Shown: positions 24,420 through 32,211 of the stretch, in pieces
How positions within the stretch are numbered: position 1 is the first letter of the stretch
Layout of the letters: every line of letters starts with the position of its first letter
From: Streptomyces sp. SPB162
GTDB taxonomy: Bacteria > Actinomycetota > Actinomycetes > Streptomycetales > Streptomycetaceae
Length of the DNA stretch: 64,000 nt
Assembly: GCF_029504575.1 (NCBI RefSeq)
Contig: NZ_JAQFII010000001.1
Location: 4,533,001-4,597,000 of the forward strand
Direction: 5' to 3'
The notes under the pieces: generated by a model
What the model saw: the letters and a program-made list of their open reading frames with translations, nothing else
Told to the model about the DNA's origin: nothing
Database searches by the model: none
Translations under genes and position numbers: made by a program

Positions 24420-24465
24420 CCGATCGCCGAACCGAACCCGACGGCGATGAGGAACGAGATTTCTA

Positions 24466-24510
24466 TTGACACTAACTTCCATTTGTTGGTTACTTCTTTT
24501 AGGAACCAAC
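24466..24510 (+). promoter_or_regulatory. Promoter and candidate TetR operator of the MFS/TetR operon
   Basis: An AT-rich island in GC-rich surroundings. TTGACA (24466-24471) is a perfect -35; with a 17-18 base spacer the -10 would be GTTACT/TTACTT. A perfect inverted repeat GTTGGTT-N12-AACCAAC (24485-24510) overlaps that -10. A repressor on the repeat would block transcription, which fits the TetR gene that ends the operon. The repeat could also act as an RNA hairpin. Confidence 0.6.
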
Positions 24511-24526
24511 CACCGTGGAGGTCGTC

Positions 24527-26146
24527 GTGCCAACTCCCGTACTCTCACCGCGTCGTTGGTGGGCGCTGGGCGCCCTGACGCTCAGCGTCCTGATCATCGG
24601 ACTCGACGGAACGATCATCAACGTCGCCTTCCCGACGCTCGCCGCCGACCTGGGCGCCACCAGCGCCCAGCTCCAGTGGATCGGCGGCGGCTACCTCCTC
24701 GCGCTCTCCGTGGCGATGCTCCCCATCGGGCTGCTGGGCGACCGCTACGGCCACAAGCGACTGCTGGTCACCGGCATCGGGCTGTTCGGCGCCGCCTCGC
24801 TGGCCGGGGCGTTCGGCGGGTCGCCCGCCGCAGTCATCGTGGTCCGGGCGGTCCTCGGCCTCGGCGCCGCGATGATCATGCCGCTCTCCATGGCGATCCT
24901 GCCCAAAATCTTCGACCGGGCCGAACTCCCCAAGGCCGTCGCCACCTGGACCGCGGCTACCGCCTTGGGCATGCCGATCGGCCCGATCGTCGGCGGCTGG
25001 CTGCTCAACCACTTCTGGTGGGGCTCGATCTTCCTGTTCAACGTCCCCGTCGCCGTCCTCGCCCTGGTCGCGAGCGTCTGGCTGCTGCCCGCGGACCGCA
25101 CGCGGCCGGCCGACGGCGCCGCGTCCACGGCGGTCGACGCCCTCCCGCGGCAGGCCGAAAAAGTCGCGTCCACCCCGTTCGACGCCCTCGGCACGGCGCT
25201 CAGCGCCCTCGGCATCACCTCACTCGTCTACGGCACCATCCAGGTGCCGGGCGAGGGCTGGGGGAGCCCCCTGGTGTTCGGCACGATCGCGGCGGGCGCG
25301 GCCCTGCTCGCCGCCTTCGTCGTCCGCGAGCGCCGTACCGCCCACCCCCTGGTGGACCTGGGCCTCTTCTCCAACCGCCGGTTCCTGTGGGGCTCGCTGG
25401 TCGCCGTCTTCGTCAACTTCGCGGTCATGGGCATCCTGTTCGTCGTCCCGCAGTACCTGCAGTCGGTACTGGGGAACGACGCGTTCGGCACCGGACTGCG
25501 GCTGCTCCCGCTGATCGGCGGACTGATGGTCGCCGCGATGCTGAGCGAGGCACTGGTTCCCCACCTCGGCGCCCGCGTCGTCATCCCGGCCGGCCTCGCG
25601 CTGCTCGCGGCCGGGGCGCTGCTCGGATCGACGGTCGGAGCCGCGGACGAGTACGGCTTCACCGCCACGTGGCTCGCGCTCACCGGCCTCGGCTTCGGGC
25701 TCGCGGTGGTCCCCGCCACCAGCCTCGTGATGTCCTCGCTGCCCACCGGCAACACCGGTGCGGGCACCAGCCTGCTGGAGACCGTCCAGCAGCTCGGCGG
25801 CGTCCTCGGGGTGGCGGGCCTCGGCAGCCTGCTCAGCGCCGGCTACCTGGCGCGCCTGTCGGTCGCCGGCGTCCCGGCCGCCGCCGCCGACGCTGCCCGG
25901 GACTCGGTGACGGGCGCCGACGCGGTGGCCGCGTCCACACACGACGCGGCCCTGCTGGCCTCCGCGCACCACGCGTTCCTGCACGGCATGAGCCTGGTCC
26001 TGGTGGCCTGCGGTGCCATCGCGATCCTCGGCGCCGTCCTCGCCGCCGTCCACCTGCCCGGCCGGTCGAAGGAGGCGCGCCCCGAGGGGTCCGCGGCGTC
26101 GGAAGTGGCCGCCCCGGCGGGTGACCGGCGAGAATTGGTCGTATGA
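24527..26146 (+). CDS. MFS multidrug efflux transporter (DHA2/EmrB-QacA, 14 TM)
   Basis: The 539 residues hold about 14 hydrophobic segments. Motif A-like GLLGDRYGHKRLL follows TM2 and motif C-like ALGMPIGPIVGGWL lies in TM5, and the start LTLSVLIIGLDGTIINVAFP is typical of DHA2 drug:proton antiporters. The GTG at 24527 is preferred, as GGAGG is 5 bases upstream; a GTG at 24515 lacks a ribosome site. Its last codons overlap the TetR gene by ATGA, so exporter and repressor are made together. The substrate is probably a toxic or antibiotic compound, as for relatives. Confidence 0.92.
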   Translation: MPTPVLSPRRWWALGALTLSVLIIGLDGTIINVAFPTLAADLGATSAQLQWIGGGYLLALSVAMLPIGLLGDRYGHKRLLVTGIGLFGAASLAGAFGGSPAAVIVVRAVLGLGAAMIMPLSMAILPKIFDRAELPKAVATWTAATALGMPIGPIVGGWLLNHFWWGSIFLFNVPVAVLALVASVWLLPADRTRPADGAASTAVDALPRQAEKVASTPFDALGTALSALGITSLVYGTIQVPGEGWGSPLVFGTIAAGAALLAAFVVRERRTAHPLVDLGLFSNRRFLWGSLVAVFVNFAVMGILFVVPQYLQSVLGNDAFGTGLRLLPLIGGLMVAAMLSEALVPHLGARVVIPAGLALLAAGALLGSTVGAADEYGFTATWLALTGLGFGLAVVPATSLVMSSLPTGNTGAGTSLLETVQQLGGVLGVAGLGSLLSAGYLARLSVAGVPAAAADAARDSVTGADAVAASTHDAALLASAHHAFLHGMSLVLVACGAIAILGAVLAAVHLPGRSKEARPEGSAASEVAAPAGDRRELVV

Positions 26147-26763
26147 CCGACATGGAGACCTCGACCGCCCCCGGCACGGCCGGCCTCAGCCTGCGGGAGC
26201 GCAAGAAGCAGAAGACGCGGCAGAGCATCCGCCGCGAGGCCTACCGCCTCTTCGCCGAGCAGGGCTACGAGGCGACGACGATCGACCAGATCGTCGCGGC
26301 GGCCGAGGTCTCCCACAGCACGTTCTTCCGGTACTTCCCCGCCAAGGAGGACGTCGTCCTCACCGACGAGTACGACCCGATGCTCGCGCAGTCGCTGAGC
26401 GCCCGCCCCGCGGACGAACCGATCGTCGACGCCATCCGGCACTCGCTGATCGACTCGCTGGCGGCGGTCCTCGTGGCGGACCGGGAGGAACTGCTCTTCA
26501 AGACCCGCCTCATCTTCAACGTCCCCGCCGTCCGGGCCCGCGCGATGGACGAGCAACTGCGCAACCAGAACGCCATCGCCGAACTGATCTGCGAGCGCAG
26601 CGGGCGCGAGCCCGGCGACCTGGAGGTGGACTGCGCCGCCGCCGCGATCATCGCCATCTCCATGACCGTCATCCGGCACTGGGTGGAGGGCGACGGCAAG
26701 GAGGACCTGGCGGCCCTGTACGACCACCACCTCGACCTGCTCTCGCGAGGCCTGCGCTTCTGA
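26143..26763 (+). CDS. TetR family repressor
   Basis: The 206 residues begin with a clear TetR DNA-binding domain (RREAYRLFAEQGYEATTIDQ, then VSHSTFFRYFPAKED) at about 28-75. The rest is a helical ligand domain. It overlaps the efflux gene by 4 bases and is therefore its likely local repressor, released by the exported compound or a relative. The perfect inverted repeat upstream of the efflux gene is the candidate binding site. Confidence 0.92.
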   Translation: MTDMETSTAPGTAGLSLRERKKQKTRQSIRREAYRLFAEQGYEATTIDQIVAAAEVSHSTFFRYFPAKEDVVLTDEYDPMLAQSLSARPADEPIVDAIRHSLIDSLAAVLVADREELLFKTRLIFNVPAVRARAMDEQLRNQNAIAELICERSGREPGDLEVDCAAAAIIAISMTVIRHWVEGDGKEDLAALYDHHLDLLSRGLRF

Positions 26764-26766
26764 CGT

Positions 26767-26804
26767 GACGCGCGCCGGGAGGCGGGTACCGCCGCCCCGG
26801 CGCG
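26767..26804. terminator. Bidirectional terminator between TetR and cyclophilin genes
   Basis: A perfect 11-base stem, GACGCGCCGGG with CCCGGCGCGTC, enclosing a smaller hairpin GGCGG-GTA-CCGCC. It begins four bases after the TetR stop and lies just past the end of the convergent cyclophilin gene. Confidence 0.75.
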
Positions 26805-26829
26805 TCCGTCATACGTCCCGCTGAGGGCG

Positions 26830-27333
26830 TCAGTCCTTGACGACGCCGGACTCGGCGATGGTGACCTTGGCGGAGGTCTTGCCGCTGCGCGAGCCGTAGC
26901 CCTCGATCTTCGTCACCAGGTCCAGGCTGGCCTGGTCGGCGACCTCACCGAAGACGACGTGCTTGCCGTCCAGGTGCGGCGTCGGGACGGTGGTGATGAA
27001 GAACTGCGAGCCGTTGGTGTTCGGCCCGGCGTTCGCCATCGAGAGCAGACCCGGCTTGGAGTGCTTGCGGGTGAAGTTCTCGTCGGCGAACTTCGCGCCG
27101 TAGATGCTCTTGCCGCCCGTGCCGTCACCGCGGGTGAAATCGCCGCCCTGGAGCATGAAGCCCGGGATGACGCGGTGGAACGAGGACCCCGCGTAGCCGA
27201 AGCCCTGCTCGCCGGTGGCGAGGGCGCGGAAGTTCTCGGCGGTCTTGGGCGCCACGTCGTCGTACAGGTTGAAGGTGATGCGCCCGGCGGGGGCGTCGTC
27301 GATGGTGATGTCGAAGTACACGCTGATGGTCAT
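26830..27333 (-). CDS. Cyclophilin-type peptidyl-prolyl cis-trans isomerase
   Basis: The 167 residues are a single cytoplasmic cyclophilin domain. Catalytic and binding residues are visible: FHRVIPGFMLQGGDFT (Arg, Phe, Gln), SMANAGPNTNGSQFFIT, and LDGKHVVFGEV. The chosen ATG has GGGGGG just upstream; longer readings add Pro/Arg-rich sequence with no ribosome site. It catalyses prolyl isomerisation during folding. It is convergent with the TetR gene. Nothing unusual is seen. Confidence 0.95.
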   Translation of the reverse strand: MTISVYFDITIDDAPAGRITFNLYDDVAPKTAENFRALATGEQGFGYAGSSFHRVIPGFMLQGGDFTRGDGTGGKSIYGAKFADENFTRKHSKPGLLSMANAGPNTNGSQFFITTVPTPHLDGKHVVFGEVADQASLDLVTKIEGYGSRSGKTSAKVTIAESGVVKD

Positions 27334-27415
27334 GCCCCCCATCCTGACACCCCGACCCCCCGCTGGCCGATTCCCGGGCCCCCGGCACGCCCCCGAACCT
27401 GTCTGACCTGGCCTT

Positions 27416-27820
27416 TCACAAGGTGAACCAGACGGATTTCCCGGGCCCCGTGTCAGTGGCCCGCACCCCCCAGTCCGTGGCGCAGTCCCCGATGAGCGCC
27501 AGCCCCCGCCCCGACTCGTCACCCCCCTCGGCGGCCCGCCCGGCAGGCATCCCAGGCGCGGAGTCGTGCACGAGGACGCGCAGCGTCGTCTCGGCGGCGT
27601 CGGCGGTGGTCCACTCGGCGGACAGCGTGACCGGTATCGAACAGCCACTGACATGGCACGCGTTGACGGCGTTGGTCACGGCCTCGGACGTCAACAGCAG
27701 GGCGGTATCGGTGAGATCGTCCCGCCGCGCGCTCCGCAGCAGCGCACGAACGGCCTCACGAGCGGACCGCACCCAGACGGGGTCGGGTGGGAAGACGAGC
27801 GAAAAGTCGGGTCCTGGCAT
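27416..27820 (-). CDS. GHKL/HATPase anti-sigma-type kinase domain protein
   Basis: The 134-residue protein is a stand-alone HATPase_c domain of the RsbW/SpoIIAB type. The N box is LLLTSEAVTNAVNA and the G box is GRGLALIGDCATDWGV. Streptomyces genomes have many such proteins next to XRE and DUF397 genes; the divergent XRE regulator and DUF397 gene here make up the same set. It may phosphorylate or bind a partner regulator. No cognate sigma factor is nearby. Confidence 0.85.
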   Translation of the reverse strand: MPGPDFSLVFPPDPVWVRSAREAVRALLRSARRDDLTDTALLLTSEAVTNAVNACHVSGCSIPVTLSAEWTTADAAETTLRVLVHDSAPGMPAGRAAEGGDESGRGLALIGDCATDWGVRATDTGPGKSVWFTL

Positions 27821-27850
27821 GACGCGATGCCTCCGGGTGTCCGGTTGCCC

Positions 27851-27873
27851 TCAATGTATTGACGTGGGGTCAA
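27851..27873. promoter_or_regulatory. Overlapping palindromes upstream of the HATPase gene
   Basis: TCAAT-GT-ATTGA is followed without a break by TTGAC-GTGGG-GTCAA, giving three TTGA/TCAA half-sites in 23 bases. It lies 30 bases before the HATPase start and about 180 bases before the XRE gene, a plausible operator for the XRE protein. Confidence 0.4.
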
Positions 27874-28051
27874 CTCGCCCTGGAGTAGCGGTGTGGCTGC
27901 TCCGGCTGCTCCGCAAGGGGTGGGCGAGTCATTCTTGACGCCAGAGAACGACATATAGCGATTGCAACCAAATCGCCGGAAGTGCTCCGAACGAATGGAC
28001 CGTGCCCCCGACCGACGGGCAGACTGCCCGTGATCCCTCGAGGAGGTAGTG

Positions 28052-28939
28052 ATGGGCCTGAGGTCCAACCCGTCTCAGCGGCAGCGCCGCTTGGGTGCGG
28101 AACTGCGCAGGCTTCGCGAGCTGAGCGGCATGTCCGCCACCGACGCCGGAGCCCTCGCCGGGCTGGGGCGCGCCCACATGAGCCACATCGAAATGGGACG
28201 TACCGCCATCCCCGAGGAAAAGCTCCGCACTCTGGCGGACGCCTACGGTTGCAACAGTCAGACCTTGATCGACGCGCTGGTGGCGATGGGGCGCGCGACG
28301 GGCAAGGGGTGGTGGCTGGATTTCCGGCCGACGCTCCTCGACACTGCTCTGGACTTTGCCGAGCTGGAGTCGACGGCCGATGCCATCAAGACGTTCGGGC
28401 TGACCTTCATTCCCGGCCTGCTCCAGACGCCGGCCTACACGCGTGCGCTGTTGGCTTCCGGTAGTCCTGACGCGCCACCGGATGTCTTTGAGCGGTACGC
28501 CGAATTCCGGCAACGACGCGGCCGGATTCTGCTGGGGGAGAGTCCGCCGCAGTACCAGACGGTGATCCACGAGACCGCGCTGCGACTGAGCTTCGTGGGG
28601 GTCGATGTTCTGCGCCAGCAGATCGAGCACCTACTTGAACTTGCCCGGCTCCCGCACATCCGGATCCAGATCATGTCGTTTGCCGCCCCGATGATCCCGG
28701 CCTCCAGCAATTCCTTCGTCCTCTACGAGCCCGGGGTGCCCGAGCTGGGTACGGTGCATGTGGAGCATCCGGTCTCCGTCACGTTTCTGACCGAGCCTCA
28801 GTATCTATCCCAGTACACAGCGGCCTTCGAGCAATTGAGTACCACGGCCCTGTCTCCACTCGACCCCAAACCTGACATCACCTCTTGTACGAGGCGAGAC
28901 TCCTTGGGGCTCATCCAGCACGCGCTGTACACCCTGTGA
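28052..28939 (+). CDS. XRE-family regulator with DUF5753 domain (WhiJ-like)
   Basis: The 295 residues contain an N-terminal helix-turn-helix at about 14-68 (RLRELSGMSATDAGALAGLG, then HMSHIEMGRTAIPEEKLRTL) and a C-terminal DUF5753 domain (LTFIPGLLQTPAYTRALL, RQQIEHLLELARLPHIRIQI). The ATG has GAGGAGG five bases upstream. This pairing with a downstream DUF397 protein and a divergent HATPase protein is the repeated WhiJ/AbaA-type module of Streptomyces, linked to development and antibiotic production in known cases. GC content is somewhat lower than in the neighbours. Confidence 0.92.
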   Translation: MGLRSNPSQRQRRLGAELRRLRELSGMSATDAGALAGLGRAHMSHIEMGRTAIPEEKLRTLADAYGCNSQTLIDALVAMGRATGKGWWLDFRPTLLDTALDFAELESTADAIKTFGLTFIPGLLQTPAYTRALLASGSPDAPPDVFERYAEFRQRRGRILLGESPPQYQTVIHETALRLSFVGVDVLRQQIEHLLELARLPHIRIQIMSFAAPMIPASSNSFVLYEPGVPELGTVHVEHPVSVTFLTEPQYLSQYTAAFEQLSTTALSPLDPKPDITSCTRRDSLGLIQHALYTL

Positions 28940-28949
28940 AAGGCAGAGC

Positions 28950-29147
28950 ATGTCCGAACTCAACTGGCAGAAATCGAGCTTCAGCGGAGACGGCGGCAAC
29001 GGCAACTGCCTGGAGGCCGCAACAGCACCCACCGGCCTGATCCTCTTCCGTGAGAGCGAGCGCCCCGGCGAGGTACTGACCACCAGCCCCGCCCATTGGG
29101 CGGCGTTCCTCCGGATAATCAAGGCTGACGTGGCCGGCCGGTTGTAG
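28950..29147 (+). CDS. DUF397 small protein
   Basis: The 65 residues match DUF397: LNWQKSSFSGDGGNGNCLEA near the start and RPGEVLTTSPAHWAAFLRII in the second half. The ATG lies 10 bases after the XRE stop with AAAGGCAGAG upstream. DUF397 proteins accompany DUF5753 regulators and are thought to modulate them. A start-less second copy lies about 650 bases downstream. Confidence 0.92.
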   Translation: MSELNWQKSSFSGDGGNGNCLEAATAPTGLILFRESERPGEVLTTSPAHWAAFLRIIKADVAGRL

Positions 29148-29170
29148 CCCGCTGCGGTGGGGTGGTTGAC

Positions 29171-29717
29171 GTCAGAGCATCGCGAAGTGGTGCGTCTGCG
29201 GCGCTGCGCGCCTTGACCGCGCGGAGGGGGAGGCTCCCGGCGCTGCGCGCCTGCCAGCGGGTCGGCCCGCTGCGCGGCCCGGCGCCAGGTGAACCCGGTC
29301 CGCTGCGCTCCCCGTTGTGGGTGGCGGGCGTTTGGTCGGTCTTCCTCGCGTCGGGGTGGGGTGGGTGTGACGAGGGATGCCCTGTGGGTCTCAGGGGGCG
29401 ACTTTCCAGCAGACGTGGATCACTACGAACGGTTTCTAGTCCGTTGGGCGAAGTTCCGGCCGCCCGAGCTGATCATCCAGGTGGGCGGGAACCAGGCAGC
29501 GGTACCGCGCGCTTCACCCGCCCGGGAGGCGCGCCGCTTCGCCGGCCATGGCCAACCCCCCACCGCGCGCGGGCAGCGCAGCGGACCGGAATCCCTGCGG
29601 CCTGCCGGGCCGCGCAGCGGGCCGAGCCTCTGGCAGGCGCGCAGCACCGGGGCCGGGCCCCCTCCGCCCGGTCAAGGTGCGCAGCGCCGCAGACGCACCA
29701 CTTCGCACTGTTCTGAG
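29171..29717. repeat. Large imperfect inverted repeat (arms about 145 bases, loop about 255 bases)
   Basis: The arms at about 29171-29315 and 29575-29717 are reverse complements at roughly 85 percent over the outer 100 bases. Both contain GCGAAGTGGTGCGTCTGCGG, and both end near GGCCCGCTGCGCGGCCCGG. The loop has no clear gene, although VSGGDFPADVDHYERFLVRW can be read at about 29393-29450 and might be a protein remnant. The structure separates the intact DUF397 gene from the DUF397 remnant, so a duplication with inversion is likely. Confidence 0.75.
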
Positions 29718-29799
29718 TTCAGCTGCCACTGGTGCGGGCTGTGCGGCGTGTGCCTCGAACCCAGCGAACCCAGCTCGCGCCCTCGCGTGAGGGCGGACG

Positions 29800-30006
29800 G
29801 TTTGGCGGAAGTCACGCTTCAGCGGGGACGGTGGGAACCCCAGCTGCCTCGAAGTCGGCGCAGCCCGCACCGGCCTGATTCACCTCCGCGAGAGCGACCG
29901 CCCCGGCGAGATCCTGACCACCACGCCCGCCCACTGGCCGGCGTTACTCCGCGCGATCAAGGCTGGCGAAGCCGGCCCGTTCTCGCCGCAGCGCGCGCAG
30001 CGCTAG
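29800..30006 (+). pseudogene. DUF397 remnant lacking a start codon
   Basis: The frame reads WRKSRFSGDGGNPSCLEVG and later RPGEILTTTPAHWPALLRAI, an obvious relative of the DUF397 protein at 28950. A TGA stands in frame at 29788-29790 and no start codon lies between it and the first conserved Trp. The end is lengthened by a Gln/Arg-rich run. Its TAG stop and that of the convergent antitoxin gene share one CTAG (30003-30006). Confidence 0.75.
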
Positions 30007-30311
30007 GCGGCGTGGGCCTCGAACCAAAGGGAGCCCAGGTCGTGCCCCGGGGTGAGGCGGACGTCGGAGTCCAGGGCGGCAGCCAGCGTGCGGAGCAGCA
30101 GTATCGTCGGTTCGGTGCCGCCCTCTTCGATGCACTCGATGGCGTCCTGCGTCATGCCGGCCCGTTCCGCCAGCTCCGCCGTGCTGAGGCCGAGGGCCGC
30201 GCGGCGGTCGTACAGCGCCTTGCCGAATGCCAGGGACTCCCGGATCGCGATCCGCTCAGGATCCTCGGCCTCAAGGCCGGAGGGGACCCAGCGGGTGTGC
30301 CGGCTTGCCAT
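30003..30311 (-). CDS. HigA-like XRE antitoxin
   Basis: The 102 residues have a helix-turn-helix at about 42-95 (LGLSTAELAERAGMTQDAIE, then LLLRTLAAALDSDVRL), the usual antitoxin size and layout. Its ATG overlaps the stop of the toxin gene upstream (TAATG), giving the toxin-first order of HigBA systems. It should bind and neutralise the toxin and repress the operon. The toxin gene is frameshifted, so the antitoxin may be an orphan in this strain. Confidence 0.85.
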   Translation of the reverse strand: MASRHTRWVPSGLEAEDPERIAIRESLAFGKALYDRRAALGLSTAELAERAGMTQDAIECIEEGGTEPTILLLRTLAAALDSDVRLTPGHDLGSLWFEAHAA

Positions 30312-30675
30312 TACGCCTCCCGCTCGTACGACTCGTTCACTGGTCCATGATGCTCGCTGTCACAGACTTTCTGCGCGCGCACAGCCCGGTCGATCTGTGC
30401 CGGGTCGTGCTGTTTCGTCTTGCGGAACACCGTGAGCAGCACGATCTTCCGGTCCGGGGTGATCCAGTAGGTGATGCGTGGCGCGATGTCCCGCAGGCGC
30501 ATGCGCAGCTCACACACCGGGCCTTCCAGGTGGTCGGACCAGGGGCCCCAATGCTCGTCCCCAGTTCCGCCAGCAGGCTGACGATCTCGTCCACCCGCTT
30601 GAAGTCGTGATCGCTGAGGCTGTCGAGCCACGCGCGGACCTCCGGTTCGATCTCGACGCGGTGCAACTCGTTCAC
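30311..30675 (-). pseudogene. HigB/RelE-like toxin gene with one-base frameshift
   Basis: The N-terminal half reads VEIEPEVRAWLDSLSDHDFK and LLAELGTSIGAP from the GTG at 30675 (GGGGAGGAGAG upstream). The C-terminal half, in another frame, reads WSDHLEGPVCELRMRLRD and RITYWITPDRKIVLLTVFRK, the typical RelE/HigB core. Adding one base to the run of four C on the coding strand (30542-30545) joins both into a 121-residue toxin. As written the toxin would be truncated. A sequence error or an inactivating mutation are both possible. Confidence 0.78.
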
Positions 30676-30777
30676 TGGCCGTTCTCTCCTCCCCGAACCT
30701 CTCATCCGTCCCTGGACGGAGAGCAGTGACAGGTTCGCGGAGGTAACGGAGAGCCGCGAGGCAGCGCGCATCGCGCG

Positions 30778-30816
30778 CAAGGGCCGCCGCCCCGAGCGGT
30801 GGGGTGGCGGCCCTTG
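30778..30816. terminator. Terminator hairpin after the NlpC/P60 gene
   Basis: CAAGGGCCGCC pairs perfectly with GGCGGCCCTTG over 11 bases around a 17-base loop. It lies 20 bases beyond the end of the minus-strand hydrolase gene and before the toxin promoter region. Confidence 0.75.
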
Positions 30817-30835
30817 TGGGGGAGGAGGGGGTGGG

Positions 30836-31723
30836 TCAGGCGACGCGGGTGGCGAAGTCCGGGGTGGACCAGCTCATGTCGTGGACGCCGATGCCCGTCT
30901 CCGGGTTGGCGGCGTCGAGGTACTGGTCGTTCCCGATGTAGACGCCGACGTGGTAGGCGCTGCCCTGGCCGCCCCAGAAGACCAGGTCGCCGACCTGGAG
31001 GGAGCTGATGGACACCGGGGTGCCGGTGTTCGACTGCTCCTGGGAGGTGCGCGGGAGGTCCACGCCGATCGTCTTGAACGCCGCCTGGGTCAGGCCCGAG
31101 CAGTCGTACGAGGACGGGCCGGTGCCGCCCATGACGTACGCCTTGCCGACCTGCGCCTGCAGGAAGCTGATGACGCTCGCGATGCTCCCACTCGCCGTGG
31201 AGGCGGCGGAGGACACCTTCGAGGACGAGGACGAGGAGGACGAGGAGTCGGAGGACGTCACCGAAAGCTTGGCGCGCTCCGAGGAGCGGGACGCGGCCTG
31301 GGAGGCGGCCTCGCGTGCGTCGGCGGCCTTGGCGGCGGCCTCCTCGGCGTCAGCGGCCTTCTTCAGCTCGGCCTTCTTGGTCGCGGCCGCGACCTTCTTC
31401 GCGTCGGCGGTCGCGGTGTCCTCGGCGTCCCGCAGCTTCAGCTGGACGACCGTCTGGTCGAGAGCTGCTGCGGCCTGCGCGGCGGAGGCGCTGGTGCTGA
31501 GGGCGGGGATCTGCTCGGCGGTCGTCGTGGTGTCGGCCGGCGCCGGCGGGGTGTTGCGGTGTTCGGCCATGGCCGGAGCGGCCGCGCCACTGAGCGCGAG
31601 CGCACTGACGACGCCGCCGACGATTCCGGCCCGACGGACCCAGTTCGGGTTACCGGGAGCGGCGTGCCGTCGGCGGCGTATATGCGATTCGGACGAGGTC
31701 GTCCGGTTCAGGTTCGGGGACAT
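30836..31723 (-). CDS. Secreted NlpC/P60 cell-wall endopeptidase
   Basis: The 295-residue protein has a long Arg-rich N-region and signal core (AGIVGGVVSALALSGAAAPA, cleavage after AMA). A helical Ala/Lys/Glu-rich section at about 85-150 is probably a coiled coil, followed by a Ser-rich linker and the NlpC/P60 catalytic domain at about 185-295. The catalytic Cys is in YDCSGLTQAAF and the His in YHVGVYIG. It cleaves peptidoglycan stem peptides. It is divergent from nuoA with a 616-base regulatory stretch between. MtrA-like repeats in that stretch would fit its control as a cell-wall hydrolase. Confidence 0.93.
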   Translation of the reverse strand: MSPNLNRTTSSESHIRRRRHAAPGNPNWVRRAGIVGGVVSALALSGAAAPAMAEHRNTPPAPADTTTTAEQIPALSTSASAAQAAAALDQTVVQLKLRDAEDTATADAKKVAAATKKAELKKAADAEEAAAKAADAREAASQAASRSSERAKLSVTSSDSSSSSSSSSKVSSAASTASGSIASVISFLQAQVGKAYVMGGTGPSSYDCSGLTQAAFKTIGVDLPRTSQEQSNTGTPVSISSLQVGDLVFWGGQGSAYHVGVYIGNDQYLDAANPETGIGVHDMSWSTPDFATRVA

Positions 31724-32013
31724 GTGGTCCTGGCTATCAGGATGCGACGGTTCCGTTCAACAAAGGTGGGATGCGACACAGTTGTCGTGTGCACGGCCTA
31801 ATGTCCTTATTTGGATCATGCTCACCGGAACCATATGTCCGACTCGTTCCCCTGGGGTCACCGGGCCGCCGCCGCGTGCTCGTGAGTGGGTTCACGTACC
31901 TCAGCGGGACCTTCGTCCCGTTCACCCTCCGGGGGGCGATGGGCGCTATCACGCCATTCGGTCCAGGGCGAATTTGCTTCCCGCGAGGGGCCCTTGATAA
32001 TGCGCGCGCCGCC

Positions 32014-32043
32014 GTGACCAGGGGTAACGTGAGTGAATGTAAC
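32014..32043. promoter_or_regulatory. GTNAC direct repeats, candidate MtrA-type site
   Basis: GTGAC-N5-GTAAC (32014-32028) is followed by a further GTAAC at 32039-32043. Spaced GTNAC repeats are the reported binding pattern of the response regulator MtrA, which controls cell-wall hydrolase genes in actinobacteria. The match is by eye only. Confidence 0.35.
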
Positions 32044-32056
32044 GTCAAGTGATTGT

Positions 32057-32076
32057 TTGCACCGCATGCGGTGCAA
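32057..32076. promoter_or_regulatory. Perfect 20-base palindrome
   Basis: TTGCACCGCATGCGGTGCAA is its own reverse complement. It lies mid-way between the divergent promoters, 10 or so bases from the GTNAC repeats. A dimeric repressor operator is likely; the regulator is unknown. Confidence 0.55.
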
Positions 32077-32193
32077 GATCACCGCTCATCAGCCTTCATG
32101 ATCATTCGTCAGGTGGTGGAGATCACAAGGCCCTTGGGTGACCCCGTGTCGCAGATCACAGACCGCCGGGCATAAGATGCAGGCGGCTTGGGC

Positions 32194-32211
32194 TTGTGAA
32201 CTGCCTCACAT
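32194..32211 (+). promoter_or_regulatory. Rex-type redox operator of the nuo operon
   Basis: TTGTGAACTGCCTCACAT matches the Rex operator pattern TTGTGAA-N4-TTCACAA at most positions. Streptomyces Rex senses NADH/NAD+ and is known to bind upstream of nuoA. The site is 129 bases before the nuoA start and just downstream of a possible -10 (TAAGAT), so it could act as a roadblock. Confidence 0.75.

Noticed and set aside
29289..30350. A 353-codon plus-strand frame across the inverted repeat and antitoxin
   Set aside because: It crosses the DUF397 remnant in the wrong frame and runs opposite the antitoxin; only a short piece (about 29393-29450) looks protein-like.
31724..32056. Possible c-di-AMP (ydaO) riboswitch upstream of the NlpC/P60 gene
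   Set aside because: Such switches precede many Streptomyces cell-wall hydrolase genes, but I could not find the conserved core elements in order on the minus strand.
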